Positions 52,136 to 63,574 are shown, counted from the stretch's first letter. The stretch is DNA of 64,000 nucleotides from Watersipora subatra (GCF_963576615.1 NC_088713.1:43949317-44013316); one strand, 5' to 3'. The notes: generated from the letters alone by a model not told the origin. Program-made: numbers and translations.

Positions 52136-55100
52136 GTAAGCAAGCAATGAAAATTATAGGCTTTTTTGTTTTACCATTGTTGTATGGCCTAATTTAAAAA
52201 AAGTTTTTATTTGAATGAAATGAAATTATCAAAAAAAACATCAAATGAAGTTATTGCCAATAAAGTAATATATCGGTTAAATTTATTTCATTTTGCTAAA
52301 AGACGAACTTCTACAAAGTCTTTGTAGATTTTATCAGAGAGTATTAGAATTTTTTGATCAGTTGTGATTTTTTATGACGTTTAAGATGACCGCCAAGATG
52401 TTTCAAAATTAAAATTGACTAAACTTCCTCACTGTTAAAACATCCAGATATACCAAGATTAATTGAAGTTATTCTATGTTTTGTACTGTAGACGCTTTTG
52501 ATGGCACTAGAATTAGCATATTTCTGATAAAGCCAAAGTTTAGTATGTCTGTATTTAAAAGTTCATTTGTTTTATCAGTTGAAAACATTAGCATTCTAAA
52601 TCACATAGATTTTTTTCATGTATTTGAAAGTGTTTGTTGCACAAAGAATGAATTGGTAAGGTAACTTCAACATTTGGAAACATTCTCCAGTTTCAGAGAG
52701 CAATTTAAGGTTGGATATCATTGTAACCACCAGTGGCTTTTTGTTGGGTTTGAACCCTCAACTTGTTGCTTGTAGGTCAGGTATGCTATACCACTAGGCC
52801 ACGGCACCTCTGCTTCCACTGGATGTTCAATTCAATACAGATAAATTAAATTCAATGTCTTACTAAAAAATCATTGCCGAAAGATTTATTTATTTTTGTT
52901 AAAGTATTTTGGTCGTGAATCGATAGATCACTTACAAACTATCGTGTTTAAATTTTGGCATTTCTGAAACAAAACCTGATCATCGAACTAATGACAAGCG
53001 TTCGATGTTTGCCGAATGTCAGTTTTGCATGTAGTTTTTATTGTAAAAGTCAAAGGTTGCTTTATAACCATGCAAATCGTGTTGTGACAGCAATTTTGTT
53101 TACTTCCTGACTATTGTGCAGATATTTTTGGTGCGAGAGACCACCGTAAATGTAGAATCTGATATGTCAAGAAAAGTGACAGTAGACGACAGGTGAATGT
53201 GTGTTTGCTTGGCATGGTCTCACATAATGACACTCTTGTATTAGCTAGTGTCATTTACTGGTATGACCGCCTCTGGATAGTTGAAGGTCCTTCACTCGTG
53301 TTATAAGGCACAAACCCATGAGATTCAGGTTGCAGGTCTTTTCAGGAAGTTTATTTTTTGTCTTTGTTCAGTCGAATTGTTTTATTCTATTCCGGCTGGC
53401 AGCAAATGAAATTAACAGTTAAATCAATAAATCTAATCTAATTACATTTCAAAGACTACAGTGATTTAATGTACTATGTGATGCCTTCATAATTGACTAA
53501 TAAAAAATAATTGATGCATACTTGGTTCATTAAAAGAATGGTTTTCATTGGATAGATTACAGTTTTCATTGTAACGTGCACCCTGGCAAGCCGGAAGAAA
53601 TCTTCTGCCGCAATTACCTGCTACCTGCAAAATTATCCCTAATGGCAAGGAGTGTGTTTAGTGCAGGGGTTTCAGTATCAGTCTACCAAATTGATGGTTG
53701 TGGGTTCAAATCCTGTATGAGCCATCATTTTTTCTCAACATACAACCAATCATGGTTTCAAACAAGAAGAATATGACTCTTATTATGGTAAATTCATTAT
53801 TATAGAAACCATTAATTTAATTAATTGAATAATTATAAGAATTATAAAAAAATTTATTTGAGATCTGTTTGACTCACAGACTCATCGTTAATAAAAGGTG
53901 TCTTATGAATCAAAATTATATTGTTAGTAATGATTCAGTGCATTGTGGATATCAAAGCCTTTTGCTTTGTTGTTACAATGGTGGTGGTTTTATATACGGC
54001 GGCTTCACCACAATCACTTAGGTCTGTACAAGTAATTAATGAAAGGACTAAAATACTGACCAATATGGGGCTCGAACCCATAACATCCAGCTTGTTAGAC
54101 TGACACTCTAACCAACTGAGCTAATCAACCACATGTTGAAATACAAGAATAACTGTGCATATCTATGCTCTTTGTACTTCGTAACAAAAAGGCAATCAAT
54201 ATATGGCATAATATAAATATGGCAAACAATATGGAAATGACATTACAACAAATACATTATGTAAAACAGGTGCCCTTGCAGTCCGGTGTGCTGTGAGAGA
54301 CTGTCATGAGTAAAAACTAGGTGCACAATTGCTTGGAGATGCATCAAGGCAGGTGAATGGTGCAGGTGGGTAATGGTTGGTCCACAAAGCTGAAAGTCGC
54401 AAGTTCAAACCTCGTGTAAAGCAATCTTTTTTCGTAACCTCTAACAGTGGCTTCAGAAGACAGACAGATAAGCAGACAGACAGACAGATATGCCTTGTAT
54501 TTTAATAAAGACTACTGAATGCCCTGCATTGCACGGATAATAAAAAAACAGATTATGAACATTACATAACCTATATGTACTACATTACCTTTACACTACA
54601 TTACTCGTAACTGTTTATAAGCTTTTCCTATAACCCCGGCAACTCCAAACATTCTGCCAACTGATAATGGGGCTAACTGGTAATTTCTACGTGTGACGCA
54701 ACTTCGCTATGCCATTTTAGCTGATGTAATTAATATTTTCACCGTTATTGATCACTCTGCTCAAATGAAGGCTGTAGTCTCATGGATAAGTTCGACGCCT
54801 CATGAACTGGAGGTTCTGAGATCGAATCCTGTAAAAAGAGGATTTTTCGTTACTATAAGTTTGCCATTATAACTGGATGAAGACTGAGATGTATTTAAAT
54901 AGATGTAACTCTCTCTGTAACTATACATAGAATTTATTTCAAAAAAGTAACAATTAGTGAATTTGAAAAAGTCTGGTAACTTCACCTAATACTGAAACAC
55001 GCTTGTTTGATATTTGAGAAAATCTGATTTGGGCTCGAGCTATATTGTGATGAATAGCCAATGATTCACAACTCACTCTGAGAAGTAAAACCCATTATAT

Positions 55101-58100
55101 CAAACAGACATGGTAACTTGGCAAATGGCTTAAGATGATTGGATAAAAACAAAACTGGGTAGATGCGAAGAGATTAATCTTTACTATAATAAGAACCATG
55201 TCCATCCGTCTGAAGTCACTATTGAATGTTGTAAAAGAATAGCGTTGAAAAAAAGAATTTGCTTTGAGCTCAGATATTTGGCAAAACAACCAAGTTGAAT
55301 AGTGCACTATCATCCGCACCATTCAACTGCCTTGCTTAGTTTTAGAATAGTTGTGCATATACTTATTACACCTGATAATCTCTCATGAAGCACCAAACTA
55401 CAAGACTACTCATCTTTCCTTTAATAAGTGCTGTGTCTGTCCATGCATCACCATGGTTGGAAGTTGAGAAAAACTATTGCATCATACTGGTTTCAAACTC
55501 ACAACAGTGGGCTTTACTGCTGTACAAGCTACCACTTGCTCCAATTAATCACTTACTATGATTGGAGTTATTGTGTGTATACTTATTCCTTGTGCTTCAT
55601 TGGCACTCCTGATGATCTCACAGCTTGGTGTAAAAAGCTTAAAACGGGTGTGGTCAAATTATTAAAATAATTTAAAATGTTTCTGCGCTAGACTTTAAAT
55701 GCTACTCCCTTATACAGCTTTCAAAATAGTCAAATTAATGGAGGCAATAACTTCTTGGAGAGAAGAAACTGCTGGTTGTTACTGATATTGATATAGAATT
55801 TGAACAGCTGCTTCAATCTGGAACAATGAGAAAAATAACTCCTCGGAGAGATTGACTGAAAAAGCTGCTGATTATTGTTATTGTTATTGATATAGATTGT
55901 AAACAGCTGCTTTAACCTTGAACAATGCGAGAAATTTCCAACTATATTAACCCTTAATTATTTCATGACCATTAAGGGCAGAGCATTTGTAAAATTGGTC
56001 ACAACAATAAAAATTAAACTACTTTATGTAGGTTTTAAAAATAGCTTCCAAAAGAAATTGTATGAAATCTAATTAGTTTTATTTGACACTTTAAAGACAG
56101 ATCTTGTATACACAAGCAGGTCTCCTGATCCTAGAACGTATTAACAACTTTCAAATGACTGTAAAACCACTTAGAATAGTATGGTTCATTTTGAGATGAG
56201 CATCATTTTAAATTTCCATGCTTGTGAAACTCAAAAAAAGAACAAAAATTAAATAGAGAAAATAGTTTTCTTTTACATTTTTACAAAAAAGCGCTGTTTT
56301 AAAGGATACTTAACAGTAATGTGTATATTTGTTTTAAATAGAAAAATAAATAGTGCTACTATAAATTATTTTTTGCTGAGGAGAAGAAGGTTTCTAGCTT
56401 TGTTTATTTTTGATCCTTTACCATGAATTTTCATCAGTTTGTCATCAGAAACTAATGTTCTGTCCGCAGCGACTTTTAATTTCTCATTTAATTTAATTCA
56501 TTTAATTTCAATTGTAATTTTTTAATTTTTAATTTAATTTCTCAGTCTGTTAGAAACTTTTTCAGTATTTTGATGATTTGGCAGTTAAAACACTTAGATC
56601 AAGTGTAAGTGAAATCATATACATGTAGTTCCAAAGAGACCAACGGAATAGGAAGGCTGCAACTTCAACACAATAGCCGATACCAACTATCGCAATAATA
56701 GCAACTAGTGATGACATTTTGCACATTTTTTTTTTAGTGTTTTAATTGCGATCAAGCTTTATCGATTTTAATCTAAAAACATCCTGGCAGTCAGGTCACC
56801 TAAAACACCAAAAACAATTGCAAATGATAGAAAAATACTGATACTCTCTGATAAAATCTACTAAAGTTTTATGCAAGTTTTTTCAAGGCATCATTAATAA
56901 GTGATTAAATACACATTGCCTCAAAACCACTTGCTGCCACTTTACATCTATAGTAATAAATAATTGATCTGGTTACATACATTGAGTGTGTTTGTTATTT
57001 ATCTGTGTTTCACCTACAATGTAGAGTAGGTCAACTCTGAGGCTACTCGGTTGCTAAATTATCTGTTACTTTTTGAGTGGATACAGTGAAAACTGTTGCT
57101 AGGGTTCCTAAAGGAAGATTCACACTATATATCGTCTGTCACTATACCACTTTATCGTAATAACAATGTTCACACTATCCCAAACCTATCCACATTTACA
57201 TCAGCAAATAGTCTGCAGAATAGCGTTGCAATTATATAATGAAGTCGTGGAAACAATCAAGTAATAGTCCAGCAGTAGCTGTCATAGAAAAATATAAATC
57301 AAGCAATAAAATATGTAAAAAGCAAGATCAATTTTGGCTCAGTAATGGTCAGAACTAAAAATTGAACTTGAAATTAAAGTTAAGCAAACACAAGGAAAAT
57401 TAAATATTAGTGGGGAGATTTTATAACGCTGACCGCTAGCTGCAGCATCAGAACCCGTTTAAAAGAAATTTAATGGTTATATCAGCATTTTTAAACGAAT
57501 ATTTCCAGTTGCTAATATGTGCTGATATACTCCTATCTCACACTTAGTACATTTCTGTGTATCATCCCGCTATCTAGATTAATGAACCTACTTTATCATT
57601 GTGTATGTGTGCACGTGAGCACATTGGCACGTGAGAGCGTGAGCACGTGATTGTGTATTCGTTGGGCTGTTAGTCAATATTTTGTATAATGTAGGTTTCC
57701 ATCTGTTTTTTTGAAAATATATAAAAGTTTAATAATTATATGTATCTTTTTATTATTTGTTAGACTTCATAAAAGACCAATTTTTGTAAAATTAATTAGC
57801 CTCAATATTTTATTTTGCTATTTATGATTTATATCAATAAATTCCATCATATCAGTCTATATGTCTGTTAGTTCATGGAAATTCTATGCATTTACACATT
57901 TTTGGTCAATTTTATCAAAACTTCCTACAGATATGCTTCATGCTTTCCACCAGGTTACTAAAATATTTAGTTTCCAAACACTATCTGGTTCCTGAAAACC
58001 AGGTTCTTAAAAACCCACCTGCCGGCTATCTTATTAAAAATGAAAGGAATCCCGGGCTTCTATGGGCTCACTTCTAGCCTCTTATAAAACTCAGGCTAAA

Positions 58101-59100
58101 GAAGACAAAACTAGAGCTACTTTTGATGTTTCAAAAATTTGTTTTCAACGCTCAATCAAAAGGGGTCAATAGGAAACCTAAATCATCAAAAGCCTTTATT
58201 ATCTATAAACACAGCATTTAAAGCAACAGGTGTGCCGGGATGCAATTTATTTTAGTAAAACAAAAGATTTATTATTCAAAAGAATTCTTGAGAGAAGAGA
58301 GCCAAAAACATTTCTTCTAAGTCAATTTTTATTTACGAAGATTCTGTTTATGTTTCACATGATATTAAAAGTTATCTTCTTATGAATAAATAAAATTTAT
58401 TTCTAATAAATTACAATAAAATTATATTTTATTAAAAAATATAATAAAATATATTATACCTAAATTAAATTAAAAAATTTTTAAAGTATCTTCAAAAGTT
58501 TTTGCTAAAATTTTTAAATTAAGATAGAATTATGCAAAGATATGAAATAAAAAATACAACATGGAAAATAAATTTTTTATAGTTTAAAAAGTAGATTAAA
58601 ATACAAGGAAATAGACCATGATATTATTTTTAAAAACTGTAAACTAAATAGTGCTGCATCAACTTGGTAAAACCCAGTTGCAGTTGTTCATAAATACCTT
58701 TAAAAGATGGAAATTACACGTGACAGGAAAAAATAAAAAACTATGTATTTGAAACTAAATTTTAATGCCCATTTAAAATACTTTAATGTTTTGCTTAAAT
58801 TTTAATAGAAACTAATAACACTAATCCTCACTATTTAAAGTATCACTAAAGTATATGACCTCCAGCATCTGTCATTCAATCCTGCTTCTGTCTTTATAAC
58901 AGCCAAGCCTGAAGTCACTGACTCGCTTCCCAGACACCCGATTGGCTAAGCTAGCGGCATCGTGTCTTGCAAATGCAAGCCTACTTGAAATAGAACACTA
59001 TTTTGAACGAAATCCGGCAGCATTTGCTGACATTATGGAATACTATCGCTCTGGTGAACTTCACATGGACCAAGCAACATGTGGCGCTATTTTGAAAGAG
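51686..59100 (+). CDS. Voltage-gated K+ channel-like gene, N-terminal part (T1 domain)
   Basis: Exons 51686-52135 (150 residues) and 58903-59100 (66 residues) join in phase 0. The N-terminal 135 residues are acidic and serine-rich, without a domain I recognise. From about residue 138 a T1 (BTB) tetramerisation domain follows: VKINISGTIFM, then LTRFPDTRLAKL, HYFERNPAAFADIMEYYRSG and LHMDQATCGAILKE. This matches Kv T1 domains, closest to Shaw/Kv3 (FDRHP...VLNYYRTGKLH...CG). HMDQATC supplies HX5C of the HX5CX20CC zinc motif of Kv2-4. The CC pair, the membrane segments and the pore are not in the window, so they should lie beyond the right edge. Another BTB/T1 protein is possible. Confidence 0.75.
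52675..52815 (-). mobile_element. tRNA-derived SINE, family 2 (intron 1 of K+ channel-like gene)
   Basis: Minus strand: GGTGCCGTGGCCTAGTGGTA (A box), GAGGGTTCAAACCCAAC (B box), then CCACTGGTGGTTACAATGAT and TTAAATTGCTCTCTGAAAC. Its tRNA-like part is the clearest of this family. Confidence 0.8.
53575..53790 (+). mobile_element. SINE family 1, copy 7
   Basis: CACCCTGGCAAGCCGGAAGA start, CAGGGGTTTCAGTATC A-box region, GTGGGTTCAAATCCTG B box, and the 3' end ATGACTCTTATTATGGTA. Confidence 0.75.
54058..54130 (-). tRNA. tRNA-like sequence (anticodon AAC), probably pseudo or SINE head
   Basis: The 73-nt minus-strand sequence fits a full cloverleaf: acceptor GGTTGAT/ATTGGTC (four wobble pairs), D stem GCTC/GAGT, anticodon stem TCAGT/GCTGG with loop CTAACAA, a 5-nt variable loop and a perfect T stem ATGGG/CCCAT with loop TTCGAGC. 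A TTTT run, the RNA polymerase III terminator, follows about 5 nt later. Formally AAC would read valine codons, but the body does not resemble animal tRNA-Val. Its D arm looks like tRNA-Ile and its T arm like tRNA-Lys. The weak acceptor stem and SINE-rich surroundings favour a tRNA-derived repeat. Confidence 0.5.
54268..54515 (+). mobile_element. SINE family 1, copy 8
   Basis: CCTTGCAGTCCGGTGTGCTG start, CGCAAGTTCAAACCTCGTG B-box region, GTGGCTTCAGAAGACAGACA and a 3' ATTTTAATAAAGAC. Internal (GACA)n expansion near 54462-54490. Confidence 0.75.
54524..54900 (+). mobile_element. SINE-like dispersed repeat, family 3, copy 4
   Basis: AATGCCCTGCATTGCACGGA start, then a rearranged middle and a tRNA-like section with GGCTGTAGTCTCATGGATAA and TTCTGAGATCGAATCCTG. 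It follows SINE family 1 copy 8 directly. Confidence 0.7.
55170..55640 (-). mobile_element. Two SINE family 1 copies, head to tail (minus)
   Basis: Two consecutive minus-strand units. Unit ends are the complements of ACTATAATAAGAACCATGTC (55186) and TTTAATAAGTGCTGTGTCTG (55421). Unit starts are the complements of TTACACCTGATAATCTCTCA (near 55370) and CACTCCTGATGATCTCACAG (near 55610). Confidence 0.7.
56655..56895 (+). repeat. Dispersed repeat family B, copy 4
   Basis: TTTATCGATTTTAATCTAAA, TGGCAGTCAGGTCACC and TACTGATACTCTCTGATAAA match the other copies. The ATAGCCGATACCAACTATCG part is inverted relative to the 36015 copy. Confidence 0.65.
57608..57652. repeat. CACGTGAG short repeat cluster
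   Basis: Three CACGTGA words and two GTGAGCACGTGA-like units in 45 bp. CACGTG is the canonical E-box. A simple expansion is equally likely. Confidence 0.5.
58903..59100 (+). CDS. K+ channel-like gene, coding exon 2 (T1 domain core)
   Basis: Acceptor GTCTTTATAACAG, 66 residues from PSLKSLTRFPDTRL to GAILKE, donor GAG|GTGAGC. The frame is open and in phase 0 at both ends. The start of an expected next exon (ELxFW) was not found in the remaining 4.9 kb. Confidence 0.85.
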
Positions 59101-59114
59101 GTGAGCACTACTTT

Positions 59115-59245
59115 CTTACAGAATAACTTAGTTTTTTGGTTCAATTGAACTCAAAGATATTGAAAGTAGTAATTAAGAAAACACATTGCGATATTTCGTT
59201 GTATAAAGAATAGCATGAATTTCTTTCGCATAGCACTTCCCTATC
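59115..59245. repeat. Segment duplicated downstream (copy 1)
   Basis: GTTCAATTGAACTCAAAG, TTTCGTTGTATAAAGAATAG and CATGAATTTCTTTCGCATAG recur in diverged form at about 60625-60775. It begins just after exon 2. Confidence 0.7.
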
Positions 59246-59999
59246 CATCTTCATCTTTGAACCCTTTAGAGCTGATGAGGAGAATCTCGCAGCCCTTTGT
59301 TTTGAATTACACAAAAAAGGCTCAAAACATAAGAAGTAGACATTTTTGGAATATATGAAAACAATATGTTATTGGGTCATTCTAAGGAAAGTTTAACGTT
59401 TTCACGCAACAGCAAAACAAACATAAAAAGTATATTTTTATGTTTAAATATACTTTTTATAAAAATATTTTTTATATATGAAAAAAATACTTTTTATGTT
59501 TTTTATATGTTAAATAAATATTTTTTCACACTAAAGACAACTCAATTTATGATTTTTGACTCATTTGCTACCTCTTCTTTGCTATTATCTGATCAAAGCG
59601 CACTTCCTTGTGGATAACTGACATGCCCAGTTCATTTTCAGGATCGATGGTGTTACAATACTTATTTTTGGTATATAGCAAGGGTGAAAATTTTTATTCA
59701 CTGAGGCAAATTGTTGTGATGACAAATTCACTTTCTTCATTTTCATGGTTGATTTTTGCTTCCCTGCGAATAGCACGTGTAGGTTATTGGGCAGTGACGG
59801 CAACCTTGATATATGCCATCAAGCAATGAAAAACCCTGAAATTTACTGTAAAATGTTTAATATTTTACTGCTTAGCTTTTTTATAATCATGTTCTGATTT
59901 GAGAGCTTTTAAAAGTTTTGTAGCTGAATTGTTAGCAAATATCTAAAGTTGTTGTTTATTAGCTGGCATATAGACCTGTCTCAGGATGATAGGATGTGA

Positions 60000-60175
60000 T
60001 ACATGGAACTATCCATATCAACATTGTGTGTGATATGGTGAGTTACATTATATGGCAGGTCACATGAGGTATGGCAGGTCACATGGGGTGTGACAAGGTG
60101 TGTGGCATAAAGCCTGGTGTGGCATGGAACTCTGCTTGACATTACGTGTAGCGGGTGTCAGGTGACATTTAGTAG
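60000..60175. repeat. Degenerate GGCAGGTCACATG tandem repeat
   Basis: About eight units of roughly 18-20 bp with (T)GGCAGGTCACATGAGG, GTGTGACAAGG and GTGTGGCAT(AA/GG). Confidence 0.7.
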
Positions 60176-60389
60176 CTTAAAAATAATTTATGACCTCATT
60201 AATGTTCAAGGTTACACAGTTGATTTATGGTTTTTTTTGATATTTTGTATTGTTTTGTAAATATAATTGCGAGAAGTTTGTGAATTTACCAAACTAGACT
60301 ATTACTAATACATGTTCAATATTTTATCCAGAACTGTCAACAACATACCATTATCAAAACAAATTTTATTTGATCACATTAATTAGTCC

Positions 60390-60985
60390 TTGACCCTTCA
60401 TAAGGTAGACCTTAATCATTTTATGACTTTATAAATAGAGAAATAGTAACTGTATTATAGGCTATGCTCCAGAAATTACACAATTTTATTTTGCTTTTAT
60501 ATTTTATGGGCTTCAATGTTGGAAACATAAAAATTGGTATAGACACTGTCCATTATTTCAATTCTTCCCATTATTCAACATTTTAATAATAAATAATTTA
60601 TAATAATAATTATAGAAATAATTTATTTAAGAATATGTTAGTTTTTTTGTTCAATTGAACTCAAAGTACTAGTTTTAAAATAATTGTTAACATTAATAGT
60701 TAAAATGAATTAAACACAGTCTTATATTTTGTTGTATAAAAAATAGCATAAATTTCTTTAGCACAGCATGTCCCTTTGTTTTCATCGCAGAACTTCCTTC
60801 GAGTAACAAAGTCAATCCTCATAAAATGGACTTTAAGTAATTCATGACAATGCCTTTATGAATATGAAAATAGTAACGCTTTTGTAGGCTATGCTCCAGA
60901 AATTATGCGATTTTATTTTGCTTTTTATTTTATTGGTTTGAATGCTGGAAACACGAAAATCGGTATAGATAGAGTCAATAGTACA
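60390..60985. repeat. Local duplications downstream of exon 2
   Basis: About 60390-60560 and 60815-60985 are diverged copies (GGCTATGCTCCAGAAATTA, ATTTTATTTTGCTTTT, ACATAAAAATTGGTATAGA). Between them, 60625-60775 is the second copy of 59115-59245. Confidence 0.75.
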
Positions 60986-61539
60986 ATAAAGTAGATCTTT
61001 CAGGGCTCACCTTTCTTCACATGCAATTTTTTTCTCGACTGGTTCAATCTCTTTTGTAACAATCTCTATCAACATTGCTGATAAGATGTCAACTCATGAC
61101 AATAATCGCCCTGTTTTTGATCAACTTTGTGCCATCGGCTTATTTGTCATCTGTGTCCCTGTTCACATCAGCGACCTTCTGCTGACTAACTTTTGCACTT
61201 TCTCGGGAGGCCGACATGTGAAAGTTTAGCTAGATATTGATCTGAATGTACTCTAATTGATAATAACGTAATATTTATGCTCTTATCATGAGAAAAAGCC
61301 AATTTACTTGTTATAGATTTTACTTATCTATTCTCGTGAGAGTATGAAGCTGACAGTACCAATTGTCTCTTGTTTATTAAGCTGCTCACACTGCCAAAGT
61401 ATGGCATGTTGGTGTTTCCTAGCATTTTTGTATAACTGTGTTGGCAAAATTATTTTTCCCGAAAAATGTCTCCTAAATTATGACATACAAAAATTATAAT
61501 TAAAGGCAACAGTTCGACAACCAAATCAAATAAATGGTT

Positions 61540-61768
61540 TTATATATATATATATACAGTTATATATATATAAATATATATATAAATATATATAACAGAT
61601 ATATATGTATATATAACCTATATATATATATAAGTTATATATACATATATATAACCTATATATATATAGGTTATAGATATATATAACATATATATAGGTT
61701 ATAGATATATATAACGGATATATATATCTATATATATCTATATATGTGTATATATATATATATATATA
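61540..61768. repeat. TA-rich microsatellite with ATATAACC palindromes
   Basis: Runs of TATATA are interrupted by ATAACCTATATATATAGGTT-type palindromic words. Confidence 0.92.
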
Positions 61769-61960
61769 TTTGAGAAATTATTACGAAGAAAGTAAACTTT
61801 TAGTATTTGCGTTACAAATTTGTTTTGTGCGAAGCACTCATCAGACGCGGTTGTACTAAAAATTTTTTAGTACAACCGCTTTTGATGAGTGCTTCGCACG
61901 AAACAAGTTTGTAACACAAATACTAAAAGTTTACTTTTTTCGTAATAATTTCTCAAATAT
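61766..61960. repeat. 195-bp near-perfect palindrome
   Basis: Two 97-nt arms (61766-61862 and 61864-61960) are reverse complements at 91 of 97 positions, with one central base. Each arm contains TTTAGTATTTG, GCGAAGCACTCATC and GGTTGTACTAAAAA. It directly follows the TA microsatellite. Long foldback DNA of unknown origin. Confidence 0.95.
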
Positions 61961-62388
61961 TTCATACTCCACTAATTATCTTTTAGGTTTTTAGTGTAGA
62001 GTTCTCTTTTTATATGCTTTTGCACCTGCTTTTAGCTAATATATATATCCGTTTAAAATACCTTTCTCTGTTAAAAGAACAGATATTAGGTGGAACATTG
62101 ATAAAAGAGCTAACAATAACATCATGACTGAAATAAACTAGGTTTTTTGTACTTGAAATATTTTATGATTTTTGTTGCCTGTTTAACAGTTAAACAATAA
62201 AACTTTTCAATTGAAATACAAGCAGAAACTTTTCACATTTGTGGGCAAAAACTAAGTTTGTCTGATTTATTTGCTGCGTGGAGGTGGAGTGCGCATTTTT
62301 CAAAGCTTGACATACAAACATTGGCTCTGGGGTCTTCGCTGGCTATGTTAGAGTTCAGTGTCAAAGGAAACCCAGACTAGTTTACATT

Positions 62389-62743
62389 TTTCACATTTTC
62401 ACAATCCTTCGTTTTTTTGGCGTCATCAATTCGAGTGCAAATGCGCTCGTTCGCGAAGACGCCACCATATTTGTAGACAACAACCGTCTTTCTTGTTTAC
62501 TTTCTGTTATTGAATAGCATTTTTGGTGTTATGTCAAGTTGATATCGGGATTCTCTGAAAGAAAGTGTTCAGCATCGCTAAACAAAATTGCGAACAACAG
62601 CATAGTTTGCAAATATAATTGCAGAAGCTTCGTGTTTTTTAAGGCCAAAAGTTGTCTACAAATAAATCACAATAATTCGCAGTCCCGCCCGCACTCATGG
62701 AATGACGTCACGAAAAAATGAAGGATTCCTCAAAAATGTGAAT
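62389..62743. mobile_element. Short inverted-repeat element, about 355 bp
   Basis: Left TTCACATTTTCACAATCCTT then GGCGTCAT, and on the reverse strand from the right end TTCACATTTTTGAGGAATCC then GTGACGTCAT. Both continue to GAGTGC. No coding capacity, and the target duplication is unclear. Confidence 0.6.
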
Positions 62744-62749
62744 CCATTG

Positions 62750-62885
62750 CCAAAGAAGCCTCGATGACTAGAGGTGTGCCCGACAGTGGAAATCAATTTA
62801 GTATCGAGTGTCTTATGTGGGAATTGAATTGACACCTCTTTTCACATGTCAAGCAGTATAGACCACTTGATCACAGCTGCCCATG
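62750..62885 (-). mobile_element. tRNA-derived SINE, family 2, diverged
   Basis: Minus strand shows GGCAGCTGTGATCAAGTGGT (A-box region) and a GTGTCAATTCAATTCCCACA B-box-like segment. More decayed than the other copies. Confidence 0.5.
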
Positions 62886-63048
62886 TTTACTACTAAGTAC
62901 ATGTATATTGTTTCAGCAATATGCACAAGCGATTATCGATTTACGCAACACTAATGTTGTTGTTTTCATAGAATACACTTGGGAACAAGCTCCTATACAG
63001 TGCAATTAGTCAAACATATAAATGACTCATCTTTAATTCAGCCTAAAC

Positions 63049-63430
63049 AGTAGAACCCCGAACTATGGCATTAATCAGTTCCGGGGTTGGGATCATAAGG
63101 TGAAATCATCATATGGCGGAGCATTTTAACGCCTTTGCTTTCTGGCAGCTGGAGTTTGGAAAAGTACTAATACAAGAAAGCCTGTTTTTGGCAACTTTTC
63201 AAAATATTTATGAAATGACTCATGCACCTGTCATTAAAACTGTCTATAAAATGCCTGGTGAAAATCTTAGCGCGAGTGTTTTTGCAATAAATCTAGCAAG
63301 ATTTTCAAACCAACCGATAGCTTTCCTTATTTTGGCTGACGATGCTAGTTCTGTCTCCCCTTCTTTGAATTTCTTTATTTTTCCAGATCCGTTACCTTAG
63401 TAACCATCTTTTTGCCTCCCCCTTTACAAT
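63049..63430. mobile_element. pogo-like element, left end only
   Basis: Starts CAGTAGAACCCCGAACTATG, like the pogo-type ends at 160, 13326 and 39711, followed by GGTTGGGATCATAAGG. No right end was found, so it may extend past the edge or be truncated. The 95-codon frame at 63113-63400 has no recognised domain. The right limit given is arbitrary. Confidence 0.5.
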
Positions 63431-63574
63431 CACTAGCAAATGTATGACCCATGACTAACGGAATTGAAGCTTGATATAAGCACTTTAAAGCGCAAAGTAA
63501 ATACGATATCTTCAATGTCACACGATATGAACATGATTAACCCACAGATGATTTTTCACTTAGTAAACCATGGA

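Larger units (their letters stand above)
55641..58902. other. Remainder of intron 1 of the K+ channel-like gene
   Basis: Apart from repeat family B and the CACGTG cluster, AT-rich sequence with no exon-like segment recognised. A short decayed transposon end (GGAAGATTCACACTATATAT) is near 57115. Confidence 0.45.

Noticed and set aside
52136..52150. Read-through C-terminus VSKQ as the end of a 157-residue protein
   Set aside because: The four codons are the GTAAGC donor and intron start. The phase-0 exon at 58903 completes a T1 domain.
63113..63400. 95-codon frame containing FAFWQLEFG as the next K+ channel exon (ELxFW expected)
   Set aside because: The frame order does not fit the splice phase, the conserved tryptophan context is wrong, and the sequence begins inside a pogo-like element.
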